NCBI GenBank assembly: GCA_964600235.1
Contig: CAZRIV010000009.1
Span: forward strand, 62,001 to 126,000
Source of the DNA: MWEI01 sp964600235
GTDB taxonomy: Bacteria; Desulfobacterota; Desulfomonilia; UBA1062
Direction: 5' to 3'
DNA length: 64,000 nt
Positions 8,777 to 18,100 of this stretch are shown one piece after another. Below the pieces are notes generated by a model, which saw only the letters and a list, made by a program, of their open reading frames with translations, was not told where the DNA came from and made no database searches. Position 1 is the first letter of the stretch. Each line of letters starts with the position of its first letter. A program made the position numbers and the translations under genes.

Positions 8777-11700
8777 TCATGGATTCCTTCTCCCGAAACT
8801 ACGCAGCACATGCGTGATCTTGTCCTTGAGTTCGTGGAGGGTATACGGCTTCTGGATAAAACCAGCCAGGCCCATGGTGGTGAAACGCTTGGATATATCG
8901 AGCTCGCTGAATCCGCTGGACAGGATCACCGGGATGTCCTTCCTGATACCTGTCATTTGCTTATAGGTACCTACGCCGTCGAGCCTGGGCATGGTAAGGT
9001 CAAGCAGCACACAGACGATCTCGCTGCCGTGTTTTCTGAAGAGGTCGATTGCTTCGATTCCGTCCGAGGCGATGATTGCGCCGAATCCGAGGTGCTCCAC
9101 GAATACCGAACACACCTCCCGGATATCCTCTTCATCGTCCACGATAAGGACCATGCCTTTTCGGGCGGCAGGACCTGCGGAAAGCGCAACTTCGTCCGCC
9201 ATAAGCCCCACATCTGTGGATTTTTCTTCGCACGCGGGGAACATGACACGGATGAGTGTCCCCTTTCCCTGTGTGCTGTCTACGAAAATGGCGCCGTTAT
9301 GGGTGCTCATGATACCCAGGACCGCTGACATGCCGAGGCCTCGTCCCGTGAACTTTGTGCTGTAGAAGGGTTCGAAGAGTCGCTGGAGGCCTTGTTCATC
9401 CATGCCCCGGCCCGTGTCGGACACCTCCAGGCAGACGAATCGTCCTGCAGGGGGTTTCTCATGGATGCGGCTCAGGCTCAGGCACTGCTCGTCACAGTGC
9501 TGGGCTGCGGTCTTCAGGGTGATTACCCCCGTCTGTTGCTCCATGGCCTCGGCGGCATTGCTGAGGATATTCATGATGACCTGTTTCACCTGGTCGGAAT
9601 CAGCCTCTATGAGGGCGCTCTGAGATGTCAGCTCCAGCTCCAGGGAGACGGTCTTGGGGATGGCTGCCCTGATGAGCCCCTCGGTCTGGCGCACCAGGTC
9701 GTTCAGGTCCACTCGACCGACCACATAGCTGCCCTTGCCGGAATAGGCAAGCATCTGCCGGGTAAGTTCCGCTGCGCGTCGGCCCGCGCTCATGGCCTTT
9801 TCGATGAGCGTGCGCGGGCGTGAGCCATGGGGAAGGTCGAAAAGAGAAAGATCCAGGTTGCCCAGGACGCCCATGAGAAGGTTATTGAAGTCATGGGCGA
9901 TCCCGCCTGCCAGGACGCCCAGGCTCTCGAGCTTCTGGGCCTGCTGAAGCCGCCGGTCAAGCTCGACGCGTTCGGCCTCCGCCTGCTTGCGTTCGGTGAT
10001 ATCGCGCATGATACCCACGGCATGCCACTTGCCGGAGAGCGCTACGGCGGAAAGCGAGAGTTCTATGGGGATCTCGGTTCCGTCCTTGCGTACCGCAGCA
10101 AGTTCGATGGTCTTGCCCACGGCATTGCCCCCCCCGGTCTCGCGGAAGTGCTCGATCCCCCTCGTTGAGGCCTCGTGGTAGGCCTCAGACGCGATCAGTC
10201 GGTGGAGATCCTGCCCCAGCGTTTCAGATCTACTCCACCCGAGTATCTGCTCGGCCGCCTCGTTCCAGAAGGTGATATTCCCGTTGTCATCGACCATGAT
10301 GATGGCGTCATGGGCTGACGCGGTGATTGCACGCAGGGTGCTCGCAGTCTCCTTGAGTGCCTCCTCAGCCCGCTTGCGGTCGGTGACGTCCCGGGCAATG
10401 ACCCTGAATCCCTTGACCTTGTCGTCCTCAAAGATCAGATTCACGCTCTGCCACAGCCAGACAACACGGCCGTCCATCATGAGAATGGGAGTCTCATGGT
10501 AACTGGTGGGTATCTTCTTCACGAACTGTATGCCAAGCAATCTGGCCTGTTCTCTGCGATATTCCGGGGGGAGGAACTCGAGATAGTTTCGCCCCAGTAT
10601 CTCGTCCGTGGTTGCCCTGGCAAGGTTTTCCGCGCTCGGATTGAGAAACTCAATATTACCCGATGCATCGGTTTCATAGATTATGTCGCTGGCATTCTCC
10701 ACAAGCTCGCGGTAGCGCTCCTCGCTGAGGCGGATAAGCTCTTCTGCGCGCTTGCGCTCGGTCAGGTCTGAGTGAGTGCCGATGACGCGCAGGGGTTTTC
10801 CTTCTTGAGTGCGGCTGATGACCTTGCCGCGATCCAATATCCACTTGTACGTACCGTCCTTGCACATGACCCGATGCTCGCTGATATAGACAGGTGTCTT
10901 TCCCTCGAAATGCTTATTGATCTCTGAATAGACGTGTTTGCGGTCATCGGGATGAATCCGTTTGTCCCATTCGTCCAGGTTATTGCTGATTTCATGTTCC
11001 TCAAAGCCGAGCATTGCCTTCCACTGCCGGGAGAAATAAACCCTGCCGGTGGTGGCATCCCAGTCCCATACTCCATCGCCCGAGCCTTCCAGGGCGAATT
11101 TCCACCGCTCCTCGCTTTCACGCAGATCCGCTTCCGCCCGTTTGCGATCGGTGATGTCCCTGGCTATTACACGAAATCCCGTGACCCTCTCGCCTTCCAG
11201 GATGAGGTTTGTACTCTGCCACAGCCACAGTGTTCTGCCATCCTTTGTGACAACTGGAGTTTCATACGTGCTGGTCGGGATTTTCTCCAGGAAAAGTTGT
11301 CTCAGAAAGTCGGATTGTTCCTTATGGTATTCCGGTGGGAGAAGATCGAGGTAGTGTTTACCCATGATCTCATCTGAAGTGTACCCCACGAGTTTCTGCC
11401 CGCTTGGATTGATAAACCGGAGATATCCTGATGCATCGGTTTCGTAGATCACGTCGCTGGCATTCTCCACAAGCCTGCGGTAACGTTCCTCGCTGTCCTT
11501 CAGCGCTTCCTCGGCTTCCCTCCTCCTGGTGATGTCCTGACATGTCCCCTGATAATGGAGAATGTACCCAAGAGAGTCCCGTACAACACGAGCGTTGAGG
11601 GACACCCATATCCTGCTTCCGTCCTTTCGGAACATAAGGTGTTCCCAGCTGCTCACATGTCCCATCTCAGAGAGCGCCTGTTTCAATAATTCCCTGTCCG

Positions 11701-12556
11701 GAGGATTCACATAATGCTGGGTAGCGATATCCGTAACATTATCAATCATCTCTTCGGGCGTGGCATAGCCGCACATTTGTGCCATGGCTGGATTTACGCT
11801 CAAGAACCGGCCTTCAGGGGTACTCTGGAATATCCCTTCGACGGCGTTATCGAAGATCCCCCGGAACCGCTCTTCACTCTCGCGCAAGGCATCCTCCGCC
11901 CTCTGGCGCTCTGCCATCTCGTCTTCCAGCTTCCTCAGGGCCACTGCCATGTCGGCCTTTGTCGCTTCATCCGTCGCGAGCAGGCCCTCTATCTCCGCCT
12001 CTATGGAGCGGGGTGACGGTTTTACCACGAACTCGTCGTACTCATCGCCCCTGGCCGCGAATGCCGTCTGGTCGGCCCAGCAGTTGGTAGCAAAAAGCAC
12101 TGAACAGTACCCGGCAAACTTGCCAGCCAGCATGGCACTTCCCCAGCAGACGCCCAGGGATTTCTGATAAAGGGCCTCCCAGCTGTCTGATGCGCGGAAC
12201 GTGCATTGCTTAAGTTCATCGTCTCTGGAAACAAGTTCCCAGCGGCCCCACCCGGCCACTGCAGCGAAAGAGGCAATGGCCTTGAAGCCGGCGTTGAAAT
12301 CAGGGCTCTTGGAGATCACTGTCCAGTCGGCATCAACACTCTTCCTTCCCTCACTCTGCAATGCCAGCGCAAACCGCTCGGTTCCCACCATTGACTGAAC
12401 ACCTTTCATGAGACTTGCCAGTGTAGTGTCCACCCACATCATGGCCACCGGCAGCTTGTTGAAGGTGCAGGTGCCTTTTTTCGGGCGCCACTGTATATCA
12501 ACCCCCGAGATATGGATGTGGTTTGAGGAAGAACTCTTAGGCTTCGTCTTATCCAT
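8777..12556 (-). CDS. Hybrid sensor histidine kinase: V4R-like, five PAS, HisKA, HATPase, receiver
   Basis: Cytoplasmic 1259-residue two-component kinase without transmembrane segments. Residues about 20-180 resemble a V4R-type small-molecule-binding domain (GVCWGSAMLAGKFAGY... ARGDEYDEFVV). A short coiled coil (190-228) leads into five PAS/PAC units from about 228 to 875, each opening with an ESEERF/DSEERY/RWKFAL-like helix and closing with DITxRKxAE. Then come a HisKA box with the phosphorylatable His (GGIAHDFNNLLMGVLGN), the catalytic domain (N box NILSNAAEAM, G1 DTGRGMDEQ, G2 GRGLGMSAVLGI) and a C-terminal receiver with acidic DDEED, phospho-acceptor in LLDLTMPRLDG and KP switch Lys. PAS 2 and PAS 4 are near-copies. 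No partner response regulator is adjacent, so its output is unknown. The ATG at 12556 has only a weak GGGGG upstream. Confidence 0.92.
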   Translation of the reverse strand: MDKTKPKSSSSNHIHISGVDIQWRPKKGTCTFNKLPVAMMWVDTTLASLMKGVQSMVGTERFALALQSEGRKSVDADWTVISKSPDFNAGFKAIASFAAVAGWGRWELVSRDDELKQCTFRASDSWEALYQKSLGVCWGSAMLAGKFAGYCSVLFATNCWADQTAFAARGDEYDEFVVKPSPRSIEAEIEGLLATDEATKADMAVALRKLEDEMAERQRAEDALRESEERFRGIFDNAVEGIFQSTPEGRFLSVNPAMAQMCGYATPEEMIDNVTDIATQHYVNPPDRELLKQALSEMGHVSSWEHLMFRKDGSRIWVSLNARVVRDSLGYILHYQGTCQDITRRREAEEALKDSEERYRRLVENASDVIYETDASGYLRFINPSGQKLVGYTSDEIMGKHYLDLLPPEYHKEQSDFLRQLFLEKIPTSTYETPVVTKDGRTLWLWQSTNLILEGERVTGFRVIARDITDRKRAEADLRESEERWKFALEGSGDGVWDWDATTGRVYFSRQWKAMLGFEEHEISNNLDEWDKRIHPDDRKHVYSEINKHFEGKTPVYISEHRVMCKDGTYKWILDRGKVISRTQEGKPLRVIGTHSDLTERKRAEELIRLSEERYRELVENASDIIYETDASGNIEFLNPSAENLARATTDEILGRNYLEFLPPEYRREQARLLGIQFVKKIPTSYHETPILMMDGRVVWLWQSVNLIFEDDKVKGFRVIARDVTDRKRAEEALKETASTLRAITASAHDAIIMVDDNGNITFWNEAAEQILGWSRSETLGQDLHRLIASEAYHEASTRGIEHFRETGGGNAVGKTIELAAVRKDGTEIPIELSLSAVALSGKWHAVGIMRDITERKQAEAERVELDRRLQQAQKLESLGVLAGGIAHDFNNLLMGVLGNLDLSLFDLPHGSRPRTLIEKAMSAGRRAAELTRQMLAYSGKGSYVVGRVDLNDLVRQTEGLIRAAIPKTVSLELELTSQSALIEADSDQVKQVIMNILSNAAEAMEQQTGVITLKTAAQHCDEQCLSLSRIHEKPPAGRFVCLEVSDTGRGMDEQGLQRLFEPFYSTKFTGRGLGMSAVLGIMSTHNGAIFVDSTQGKGTLIRVMFPACEEKSTDVGLMADEVALSAGPAARKGMVLIVDDEEDIREVCSVFVEHLGFGAIIASDGIEAIDLFRKHGSEIVCVLLDLTMPRLDGVGTYKQMTGIRKDIPVILSSGFSELDISKRFTTMGLAGFIQKPYTLHELKDKITHVLRSFGRRNP

Positions 12557-12750
12557 GGAACGGATTACCCCCTTGTCGGGTCTGATGTCATTATTCCTGT
12601 TGTTTGCATGTTATCTATATAACGACCGCATGCCGAACATCAATCTCCACCTGGAAAAGCACTGCATATACCTCCCTCAAAGAAACCTTTAGCGGATTAT
12701 TATATTGTTTTTATGATCCATAAGCCGCTTGAATGCTGAGATTTAATCCA

Positions 12751-12780
12751 TTGACAAAATGAACGGCAATTCATTATACT
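12751..12780 (+). promoter_or_regulatory. Sigma-70-type promoter of the acyl-CoA dehydrogenase
   Basis: Perfect -35 TTGACA at 12751-12756 and -10 TATACT at 12775-12780 (5/6), spacer 18 bp, 53 nt upstream of the start codon at 12834. The strongest promoter match in the window. Confidence 0.75.
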
Positions 12781-12833
12781 ACCAGCGCTCTTAGCATAAA
12801 ACCCCACTAAAACCGAGAAGGAGAACGTACAAC

Positions 12834-14663
12834 ATGGCATCCAACTTCCTGTATTCCACCCGTGAGCAAAAGTTCATATTGAAAGAATGGCTCGACATGT
12901 CCAAGGTCTTCGAGGCCGGCCGGTTCCAGGGCGGCTACGGCGTGGACGACATCGACTCGATCCTCGAAAACGCCATGAAGATCGCCAAGGAAGTCATCGC
13001 ACCCACCAGTGAAGACGGCGACAACCTCCATGCTGTATACAAAGACGGCAAGGTCACCACCCCCGAGTCCTTCAAGAAGGGCTACTGGGCGATCCAGGAA
13101 AACGGGCTGGGCTCCAGCAACGGCGACCATTCGGACCCCAGCTCCATGCCGCTTACCATCATGGGCGCGACCAACGAGTACCTGGCCGCAGCCAACGCGG
13201 CACTGGGCCCCTATGCCATGGCCACTACCGGCTCTGCGGGCCTCATCCGCGATTTCGGCAGCGACAAGGTCAAGAACATATTCCTGCCCAAGATGTTCTC
13301 GGGCCAGTGGTCCGGCACCATGGACCTCACCGAGCCCAACAGCGGCTCCGATGTGGGCGACATCACAACCAAGGCCTTCCCCACCGATGAGCCGGGCGTC
13401 TACAAGATCGTGGGAACCAAGTGCTTCATCACCGGAGGCGACCAGGACATCACCGAGAACATCATCCACCTGGCGCTCGCCCGCATAGAAGGCTGCGTAC
13501 CCGGCACCAAGGGCATCTCGCTCTTCGTGGTGCCCAAGTACTGGCACGATGCAAACGGCGGGATGGGCGAGTTCAACGACGTGAACTGCGGCGGCATCGA
13601 GCACAAGATGGGGCTCAGGGGCTCGGCCACTGCAATCGTGAACTACGGCGAAGAGGGCAAGTGCCGGGGCTACCTCCTGGGCGACGCCCCCGTTGACGGC
13701 AAGGGCCAGGGCATGGCCCAGATGTTCCAGATGATGAACGAAGAGCGCACGGTAACAGGCCTGGCGGCCATGTCAGCGGCGACGGTGGCATACAACAACG
13801 CATGCATGTACGCGGCAGGACGCGTCCAGGGCCGCCAGCTCACCAACCCCAAGGCCGGCAGGGTCCCCATCATCAACCACGAGGACGTGCGCCGCATGCT
13901 GCTGTTCCAGAAGGCAATCACCGATGCGTCCAGAGCCATGATCGCCTTCTCCTACTACTGCATGGACATCGCCGAGAACAGTGCGAACGACGACGAGCGC
14001 AAGCTCGCCAAGGCATATATAGAGGTCAATATCCCCATCGTGAAGGCCTGGTGTTCCGACATGGCGTTCCTCTCCATCTCCGAGGCCATGCAGTGCTACG
14101 GCGGCTACGGCTTCTCCGAGGAGTACCCCATTGCCCAGCAGCTCAGAGACTGCAGGATCTACCCCATCTGGGAAGGCACCAACTATATCCAGTCCATGGA
14201 CCTCATCGGCCGCAAGTGGATGATGGCGGGCGGACAGGTATTCGCAACCTGGTTTGCCCAGATCGAGAAGTTCGTCGGCGACAACAAGGACAACGCGACC
14301 TTTGCCGCCCAGGTCGCACTTCTGGAAGAGTCCCTGAACAACTACAAGGAGATCCAGAACACCATGGCAGGCTACCTGGGCCAGGGCAAGTTCGGCATGA
14401 TCGGCTTCTACGCCACCAGGATCCTCCACGCCACCGGCTACATCTACGGCGCCAAGCTCCTGCTCGAGCAGGCGCTCATCGCCCAGAAGAAGGTGGAAGA
14501 AAACGGACAAGATCACTTCGACTATCCCTTCTATGCAGGCAAGGTGGCGTCCGCCAAGTTCTTCTGCCACAACATCCTGCCCACCGTGGGCATGATCCTG
14601 AGGACCATCAAGGAAGGCGACAACTCCATCATGGAAGTCCCCGAGGCGACCTTCGCAGTCTAA
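12834..14663 (+). CDS. Large-type acyl-CoA dehydrogenase (about 600 residues)
   Basis: 609-residue flavoenzyme that introduces the alpha-beta double bond into an acyl-CoA, passing electrons to ETF. It belongs to the long subfamily with a C-terminal extension after the normal 380-residue core. Visible landmarks are the FAD/substrate-contact DLTEPNSGSDVG, KCFITGGDQD, the GGYGFSEEYP helix and the catalytic-Glu motif IYPIWEGTNYIQ; residues about 470-609 form the extra helical domain. The ATG follows AAGGAGAA. It has its own strong promoter, a downstream hairpin terminator and no ETF or thiolase neighbours, so it is a single-gene unit. High C/G at third positions creates long open frames on the opposite strand, which are not genes. 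Chain-length specificity cannot be read from sequence. Confidence 0.95.
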   Translation: MASNFLYSTREQKFILKEWLDMSKVFEAGRFQGGYGVDDIDSILENAMKIAKEVIAPTSEDGDNLHAVYKDGKVTTPESFKKGYWAIQENGLGSSNGDHSDPSSMPLTIMGATNEYLAAANAALGPYAMATTGSAGLIRDFGSDKVKNIFLPKMFSGQWSGTMDLTEPNSGSDVGDITTKAFPTDEPGVYKIVGTKCFITGGDQDITENIIHLALARIEGCVPGTKGISLFVVPKYWHDANGGMGEFNDVNCGGIEHKMGLRGSATAIVNYGEEGKCRGYLLGDAPVDGKGQGMAQMFQMMNEERTVTGLAAMSAATVAYNNACMYAAGRVQGRQLTNPKAGRVPIINHEDVRRMLLFQKAITDASRAMIAFSYYCMDIAENSANDDERKLAKAYIEVNIPIVKAWCSDMAFLSISEAMQCYGGYGFSEEYPIAQQLRDCRIYPIWEGTNYIQSMDLIGRKWMMAGGQVFATWFAQIEKFVGDNKDNATFAAQVALLEESLNNYKEIQNTMAGYLGQGKFGMIGFYATRILHATGYIYGAKLLLEQALIAQKKVEENGQDHFDYPFYAGKVASAKFFCHNILPTVGMILRTIKEGDNSIMEVPEATFAV

Positions 14664-14676
14664 AGAAAAACACTAC

Positions 14677-14703
14677 AGAGGGATGGGGTAACCCCATCCC
14701 TCT
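14677..14703 (+). terminator. Hairpin terminator after acyl-CoA dehydrogenase
   Basis: Perfect 12-bp stem (AGAGGGATGGGG at 14677-14688, CCCCATCCCTCT at 14692-14703) with a TAA loop, 14 nt after the stop codon. The following sequence is pyrimidine-rich but not a pure T run. Confidence 0.65.
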
Positions 14704-14777
14704 CTTCCCTGCCATTCTTTCTGTTATATAACTTAAGTGCAGACCATGTCCGGTTCAAAGTATTCTGTTCTGAGAAG

Positions 14778-14846
14778 AATTTAACCCGTTCAGAAGGTGT
14801 TTCTCAATTTTGCCGAGAAACACCTTCTGAACGGGTTAAATTTTTC
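14778..14846. terminator. 28-bp perfect inverted repeat with T tract
   Basis: Arms at 14778-14805 and 14815-14842 are perfect reverse complements over 28 bp with a 9-nt loop; the right arm runs directly into TTTTT. It lies between the acyl-CoA dehydrogenase and the ABC importer, about 130 nt before the importer start. Most likely a second, very strong terminator isolating the importer; a palindromic mobile-element remnant is the alternative. Confidence 0.65.
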
Positions 14847-14907
14847 CTAATGTGATACTGCATGGATTATTCACGCTCTGCCGTCGACCCAGCATCCCAC
14901 TAAAGCC

Positions 14908-14937
14908 TTGACACCCTCCGAACATACCCCGTAGTGT
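14908..14937 (+). promoter_or_regulatory. Probable promoter of the amino-acid ABC importer operon
   Basis: Perfect -35 TTGACA at 14908-14913, with TAGTGT at 14932-14937 (spacer 18) as the best-placed -10; the better TATATT at 14937-14942 is too far away (23 bp). The -10 region overlaps an in-frame GTG at 14934, which argues that translation starts later, at TTG 14973. Confidence 0.5.
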
Positions 14938-14972
14938 ATATTCATAAACCTACCATCCCGAAGGGGTCTCTC

Positions 14973-15695
14973 TTGATTAGGATAGAGAACATCCACAAGT
15001 GGTTCGGTGATTTTCATGTCCTCCAGGGTATTACAGAGCGGATCGTAAAAGGTGAGGTCGTAGTCGTCTGCGGTCCTTCAGGGTCGGGCAAAAGCACGTT
15101 CATCCGCTGCATCAACCGCCTGGAAGACGTTCAAGAGGGCAGGATCTTTGTGGAGGATAAGGACATTACCGCTCCCCATGTGGATATCAACAGGCTCAGG
15201 GCAGACATCGGGATGGTCTTCCAGCACTACAACCTCTACCCCCACATCACGGTACTGAAAAATGTCACCCTGGCGCCCATCAAGGTAAGGAAGATGCCCA
15301 GGAAAGAGGCAGAGGAGCTCGCGCTGGGGCTTCTCGAAAAGGTAGGCATCCACGATCAGGCCCACAAGTACCCCGCCGAGCTTTCGGGCGGCCAGCAGCA
15401 GCGCGTGGCCATAGCCCGGGGCCTTGCCATGAAGCCCAAGATCATGCTGTTCGACGAGCCCACCTCGGCGCTCGACCCGGAAATGATCAACGAGGTGCTC
15501 AACGTCATGAAGGACCTGGCAAAGGAAGGCATGACCATGATCGTGGTCACCCACGAGATGGGCTTTGCCCGGGAGGTGGCGCACCGCATCTTCTTCATGG
15601 ACTTCGGCAGAATACTGGAGCAGGGAACCCCTGATAATTTCTTCAAAAACACCCAGCATGAGCGGACAAAGCTCTTTTTGAAGGAAATATTGTAA
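14973..15695 (+). CDS. Polar amino-acid ABC transporter ATP-binding protein (GlnQ/HisP type)
   Basis: 240-residue ATPase energising the importer encoded by the next three genes. Walker A GPSGSGKST, Q-loop VFQHYNLYPH, signature LSGGQQQRVAIARGLA, Walker B IMLFDEPTSALD and H-loop VVTHEMGFA are all intact. The start is probably TTG 14973, with AAGGGG 6 nt upstream and the protein then opening (M)IRIENIHKWFG; an in-frame GTG at 14934 sits in the promoter. Order ATPase - binding protein - permease - permease on one strand with short gaps indicates a complete polar amino-acid uptake operon. Confidence 0.93.
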   Translation: MIRIENIHKWFGDFHVLQGITERIVKGEVVVVCGPSGSGKSTFIRCINRLEDVQEGRIFVEDKDITAPHVDINRLRADIGMVFQHYNLYPHITVLKNVTLAPIKVRKMPRKEAEELALGLLEKVGIHDQAHKYPAELSGGQQQRVAIARGLAMKPKIMLFDEPTSALDPEMINEVLNVMKDLAKEGMTMIVVTHEMGFAREVAHRIFFMDFGRILEQGTPDNFFKNTQHERTKLFLKEIL

Positions 15696-15723
15696 AAAGA
15701 CACTCTATCGAGGAGGAATGTGT

Positions 15724-16551
15724 ATGAGGAGAACACCGTTTTTCACCGTCTGCACAATGGCTTTGCTCATTATCTTAATCACCGGCAGTGTCGCTTTCGC
15801 TGATGCACTGGCAACCATCAAGTCCAAGGGCGTGCTTGTGGCAGGCGTCAAGGACGCAGTTGTGCCCTTCGGGTATGTGGACGAACAGTCCAAGCAGATA
15901 GTCGGGTTCGACGTGGACATCTGCAAGGAGATAGCAAACAAGATGGGCGTCAGGCTCGAGCTGAAGCCGGTGACTTCGGCCACCAGGATCCCCCAGCTCT
16001 CGGAAGGCATGGTAGACATCGCCGCCTGCACCATGACCCGCAAGGTCGCCCGCGAGGATGTCATCGACTTCAGCATCACCTACTTCATGGACGGCCAGAA
16101 GCTGCTCGTGAAGAAGGGCAGCAAGATCAAAAGCTATAAGGACCTCGCCGGGAAAAAGGTGGGTACCGCCAAGGGCTCCACCAGCGAGATCAACATCAAG
16201 AAGGCCCAGCCCAAGTGCACGGTGCTCTCTTTTGAGGGATATCCCGAGGCCTTCCTGGCGTTGAAGCAGGGCAAGGTGGCAGCCGCCACCACCGACTCGG
16301 TGATCCTCGTCGGGCTGAAGGGCAGCGACGAGAACCCTGAAAAATGGGAGATCGTGGGCGACTTCTTCTCCAAGGAGCCCTACGGTATCGGCGTGCGGGA
16401 GAACGAGTCCAACCTGCGCGACTTTGTAAACAAGTCGCTCATGGAGATGTGGAACGACGGCACCTACAAGAAGATCTATGACAAGTGGCTCGGCCCCAAG
16501 ACCAAGTTCTACATGCCTCTCACCTGGGAGATGGAGACCATCCCTGAATAA
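15724..16551 (+). CDS. Polar amino-acid ABC transporter periplasmic binding protein (family 3)
   Basis: 275-residue secreted solute-binding protein of SBP_bac_3 type. Signal peptide residues 1-26 (hydrophobic MALLIILITGSVAF, cut after FAD-like site). The mature protein shows the family pattern: LATIKSKGVLVAGV, PFGYVDEQSKQIVGFDVD, CKEIANKMG, ISQLSEG-like PQLSEGMVDI, the Arg of TMTRKVARE contacting the amino-acid carboxylate, and DLAGKKVGTAKGST at the hinge. Ligand identity (Gln, Glu, Asp or other) cannot be decided. ATG 15724 is preferred to ATG 15718 because AGGAGG is then 7 nt away and not 1 nt. An 11-bp hairpin follows the stop codon and probably protects this mRNA segment. Confidence 0.92.
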   Translation: MRRTPFFTVCTMALLIILITGSVAFADALATIKSKGVLVAGVKDAVVPFGYVDEQSKQIVGFDVDICKEIANKMGVRLELKPVTSATRIPQLSEGMVDIAACTMTRKVAREDVIDFSITYFMDGQKLLVKKGSKIKSYKDLAGKKVGTAKGSTSEINIKKAQPKCTVLSFEGYPEAFLALKQGKVAAATTDSVILVGLKGSDENPEKWEIVGDFFSKEPYGIGVRENESNLRDFVNKSLMEMWNDGTYKKIYDKWLGPKTKFYMPLTWEMETIPE

Positions 16552-16562
16552 ACCATTCCTCC

Positions 16563-16588
16563 GGCGTGCCTCCATGAGGAGGCACGCC
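16563..16588 (+). promoter_or_regulatory. Intercistronic hairpin between binding protein and permease
   Basis: Perfect 11-bp stem (GGCGTGCCTCC / GGAGGCACGCC) with an ATGA loop, 12 nt after the binding-protein stop and without a T tract. In known binding-protein operons such a hairpin stabilises the upstream mRNA or attenuates downstream expression, giving binding protein in excess over permease. Confidence 0.7.
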
Positions 16589-16605
16589 TCCTCTGGAGCA
16601 GGGCT

Positions 16606-17307
16606 GTGAACTACGAATTCAACTGGATGGTCGTGCTGACCGGTGAATACCGGGACTGGATTGTTCAGGGCCTCATCGTGACCCTGAAGATCTCGGGGGT
16701 CTCCATAGTCCTGTCTTTCCTGCTGGGAACCCTTGTCACCACCCTGCGGATGACCAAGATCAGGGTTATAGAGTGGACCATGCTTTCCTATATCGAGTTC
16801 TTCCGGAACACCCCGCTGCTGGTCCAGATCTTCTTCTGGTATTTCGGCTCTTCCATGATATTCCCCGAATCGGTCAACCAGTGGTTGTATGACAGGGATT
16901 TTGAATTCGCCATCGGGGTGATTTCGTTAACGCTGTACACTGCTGCGTTCATTGCTGAAGAGATCCGCTCGGGCATAATTTCCATCCCCAAGGAGCAGAT
17001 GGAATCTTCCAGGGCCACGGGCCTTACCTTCCTGCAGGCCATGTCATACGTAGTGCTTCCCCAGGCCTTCAGGATCGTCATCCCTACGCTCATTTCCCAG
17101 TTCTTGAACCTCATCAAGAACTCGTCGCTGGTCATGACCATCGGGGTCATGGATCTGACCTACATGACAAGGCAGATCGAATCATACAGCTTCCGCGGTT
17201 TCGAGGCCTTCACGGTGGCGACCCTGCTCTACATCGCCATCTCTCTCATCGTTTCGTTTGTCATAACCCTATACAACCGAAGATACCTGCGCATGATCAG
17301 GTACTAG
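16606..17307 (+). CDS. Amino-acid ABC transporter permease (HisM/GlnP type), subunit 1
   Basis: 233-residue inner-membrane permease with about five helices. The family features FFRNTPLLVQIFFWYFG (first cytoplasmic loop) and the EAA loop SIPKEQMESSRATGLTFLQA... LPQAFRIVIP are clear, followed by NLIKNSSLVMTIGVMDL. Starts with GTG at 16606, preceded by GGAG at 7 nt. It pairs with the next gene to make a heterodimeric channel. The gap of 9 nt to the next gene indicates co-translation. Confidence 0.92.
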   Translation: MNYEFNWMVVLTGEYRDWIVQGLIVTLKISGVSIVLSFLLGTLVTTLRMTKIRVIEWTMLSYIEFFRNTPLLVQIFFWYFGSSMIFPESVNQWLYDRDFEFAIGVISLTLYTAAFIAEEIRSGIISIPKEQMESSRATGLTFLQAMSYVVLPQAFRIVIPTLISQFLNLIKNSSLVMTIGVMDLTYMTRQIESYSFRGFEAFTVATLLYIAISLIVSFVITLYNRRYLRMIRY

Positions 17308-17316
17308 GGGGAAGTC

Positions 17317-18060
17317 GTGCACTGGGATGTAGTCTGGAACAACATGGAATACTTCATGCTGGGACGTTTCCCCGACGGCCCACTGGGGGGGCTTGCCCTC
17401 TCCATCGCGCTGGCAGCCGGCGGTATCTTCTTCGCCTTCTGGATCGGCCTTGTCTTCGGCCTCATGAGGTTGTCAAAACGGTGGTATGTGCGAATTACCT
17501 CCATTATCTACATCGAGCTCATCCGCGGCACGCCTCTGCTGCTGCTGATCTTCTGGTTCTATTTCCTCTCCCCCATCCTCCTGCACCGACCCATGCCCGA
17601 GGCGAGAAGCACGCTTGCGGCCTTCTCGATCTTCACCGGCGCCTATGTGGCCGAGATCGTGCGTGCCGGCATCCAGTCCATACCCAAGGGCCAGATGGAG
17701 GCAGCACGCAGCTCCGGGCTTACCTACATGCAGGGTATGACCTCGGTGGTGCTGCCCCAGGCGCTGAGAAACATGATCCCTTCCTTCGTGAACCAGTTCG
17801 TCTCGCTCACCAAGGACACCTCGCTTGCCTTCATCATCGGTGTCCAGGAGCTCACCCGGGCAGCCACACAGGTGAACAACCGCACCATGAACGCCCCGGC
17901 AGAGATCTTCTTCACCATCGCGGTGATCTACTTCATCATCTGCTTCGGACTCACCCAGACCAGCAGGTACCTGGAGAAGAGGCTCAGCTACAAGACATCC
18001 GGCAAGATCAGCAAGGAAGAGATCGAACTGCTGGAAGACGACTTCAAGGTTGCTGGGTAG
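17317..18060 (+). CDS. Amino-acid ABC transporter permease, subunit 2
   Basis: 247-residue second permease. Same architecture as subunit 1: IELIRGTPLLLLIFWFYF in the first conserved loop and the EAA-loop SIPKGQMEAARSSGLTYMQG... LPQALRNMIP, then LTKDTSLAFIIGVQEL. A charged cytoplasmic tail (about residues 222-247, ISKEEIELLEDDFKVAG) is longer than in subunit 1. GTG start at 17317 with AGGGGGAA upstream. It is the last gene of the importer operon and is followed by a long terminator-like inverted repeat. Confidence 0.92.
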   Translation: MHWDVVWNNMEYFMLGRFPDGPLGGLALSIALAAGGIFFAFWIGLVFGLMRLSKRWYVRITSIIYIELIRGTPLLLLIFWFYFLSPILLHRPMPEARSTLAAFSIFTGAYVAEIVRAGIQSIPKGQMEAARSSGLTYMQGMTSVVLPQALRNMIPSFVNQFVSLTKDTSLAFIIGVQELTRAATQVNNRTMNAPAEIFFTIAVIYFIICFGLTQTSRYLEKRLSYKTSGKISKEEIELLEDDFKVAG

Positions 18061-18100
18061 CACACTGTCTTATCTACTTTCATAGAAGGGAAAAAATTGG

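Noticed and set aside
12807..14570. Two minus-strand frames of 265 codons across the acyl-CoA dehydrogenase
   Set aside because: Shadow frames produced by strong third-position G/C bias opposite a well-supported gene.
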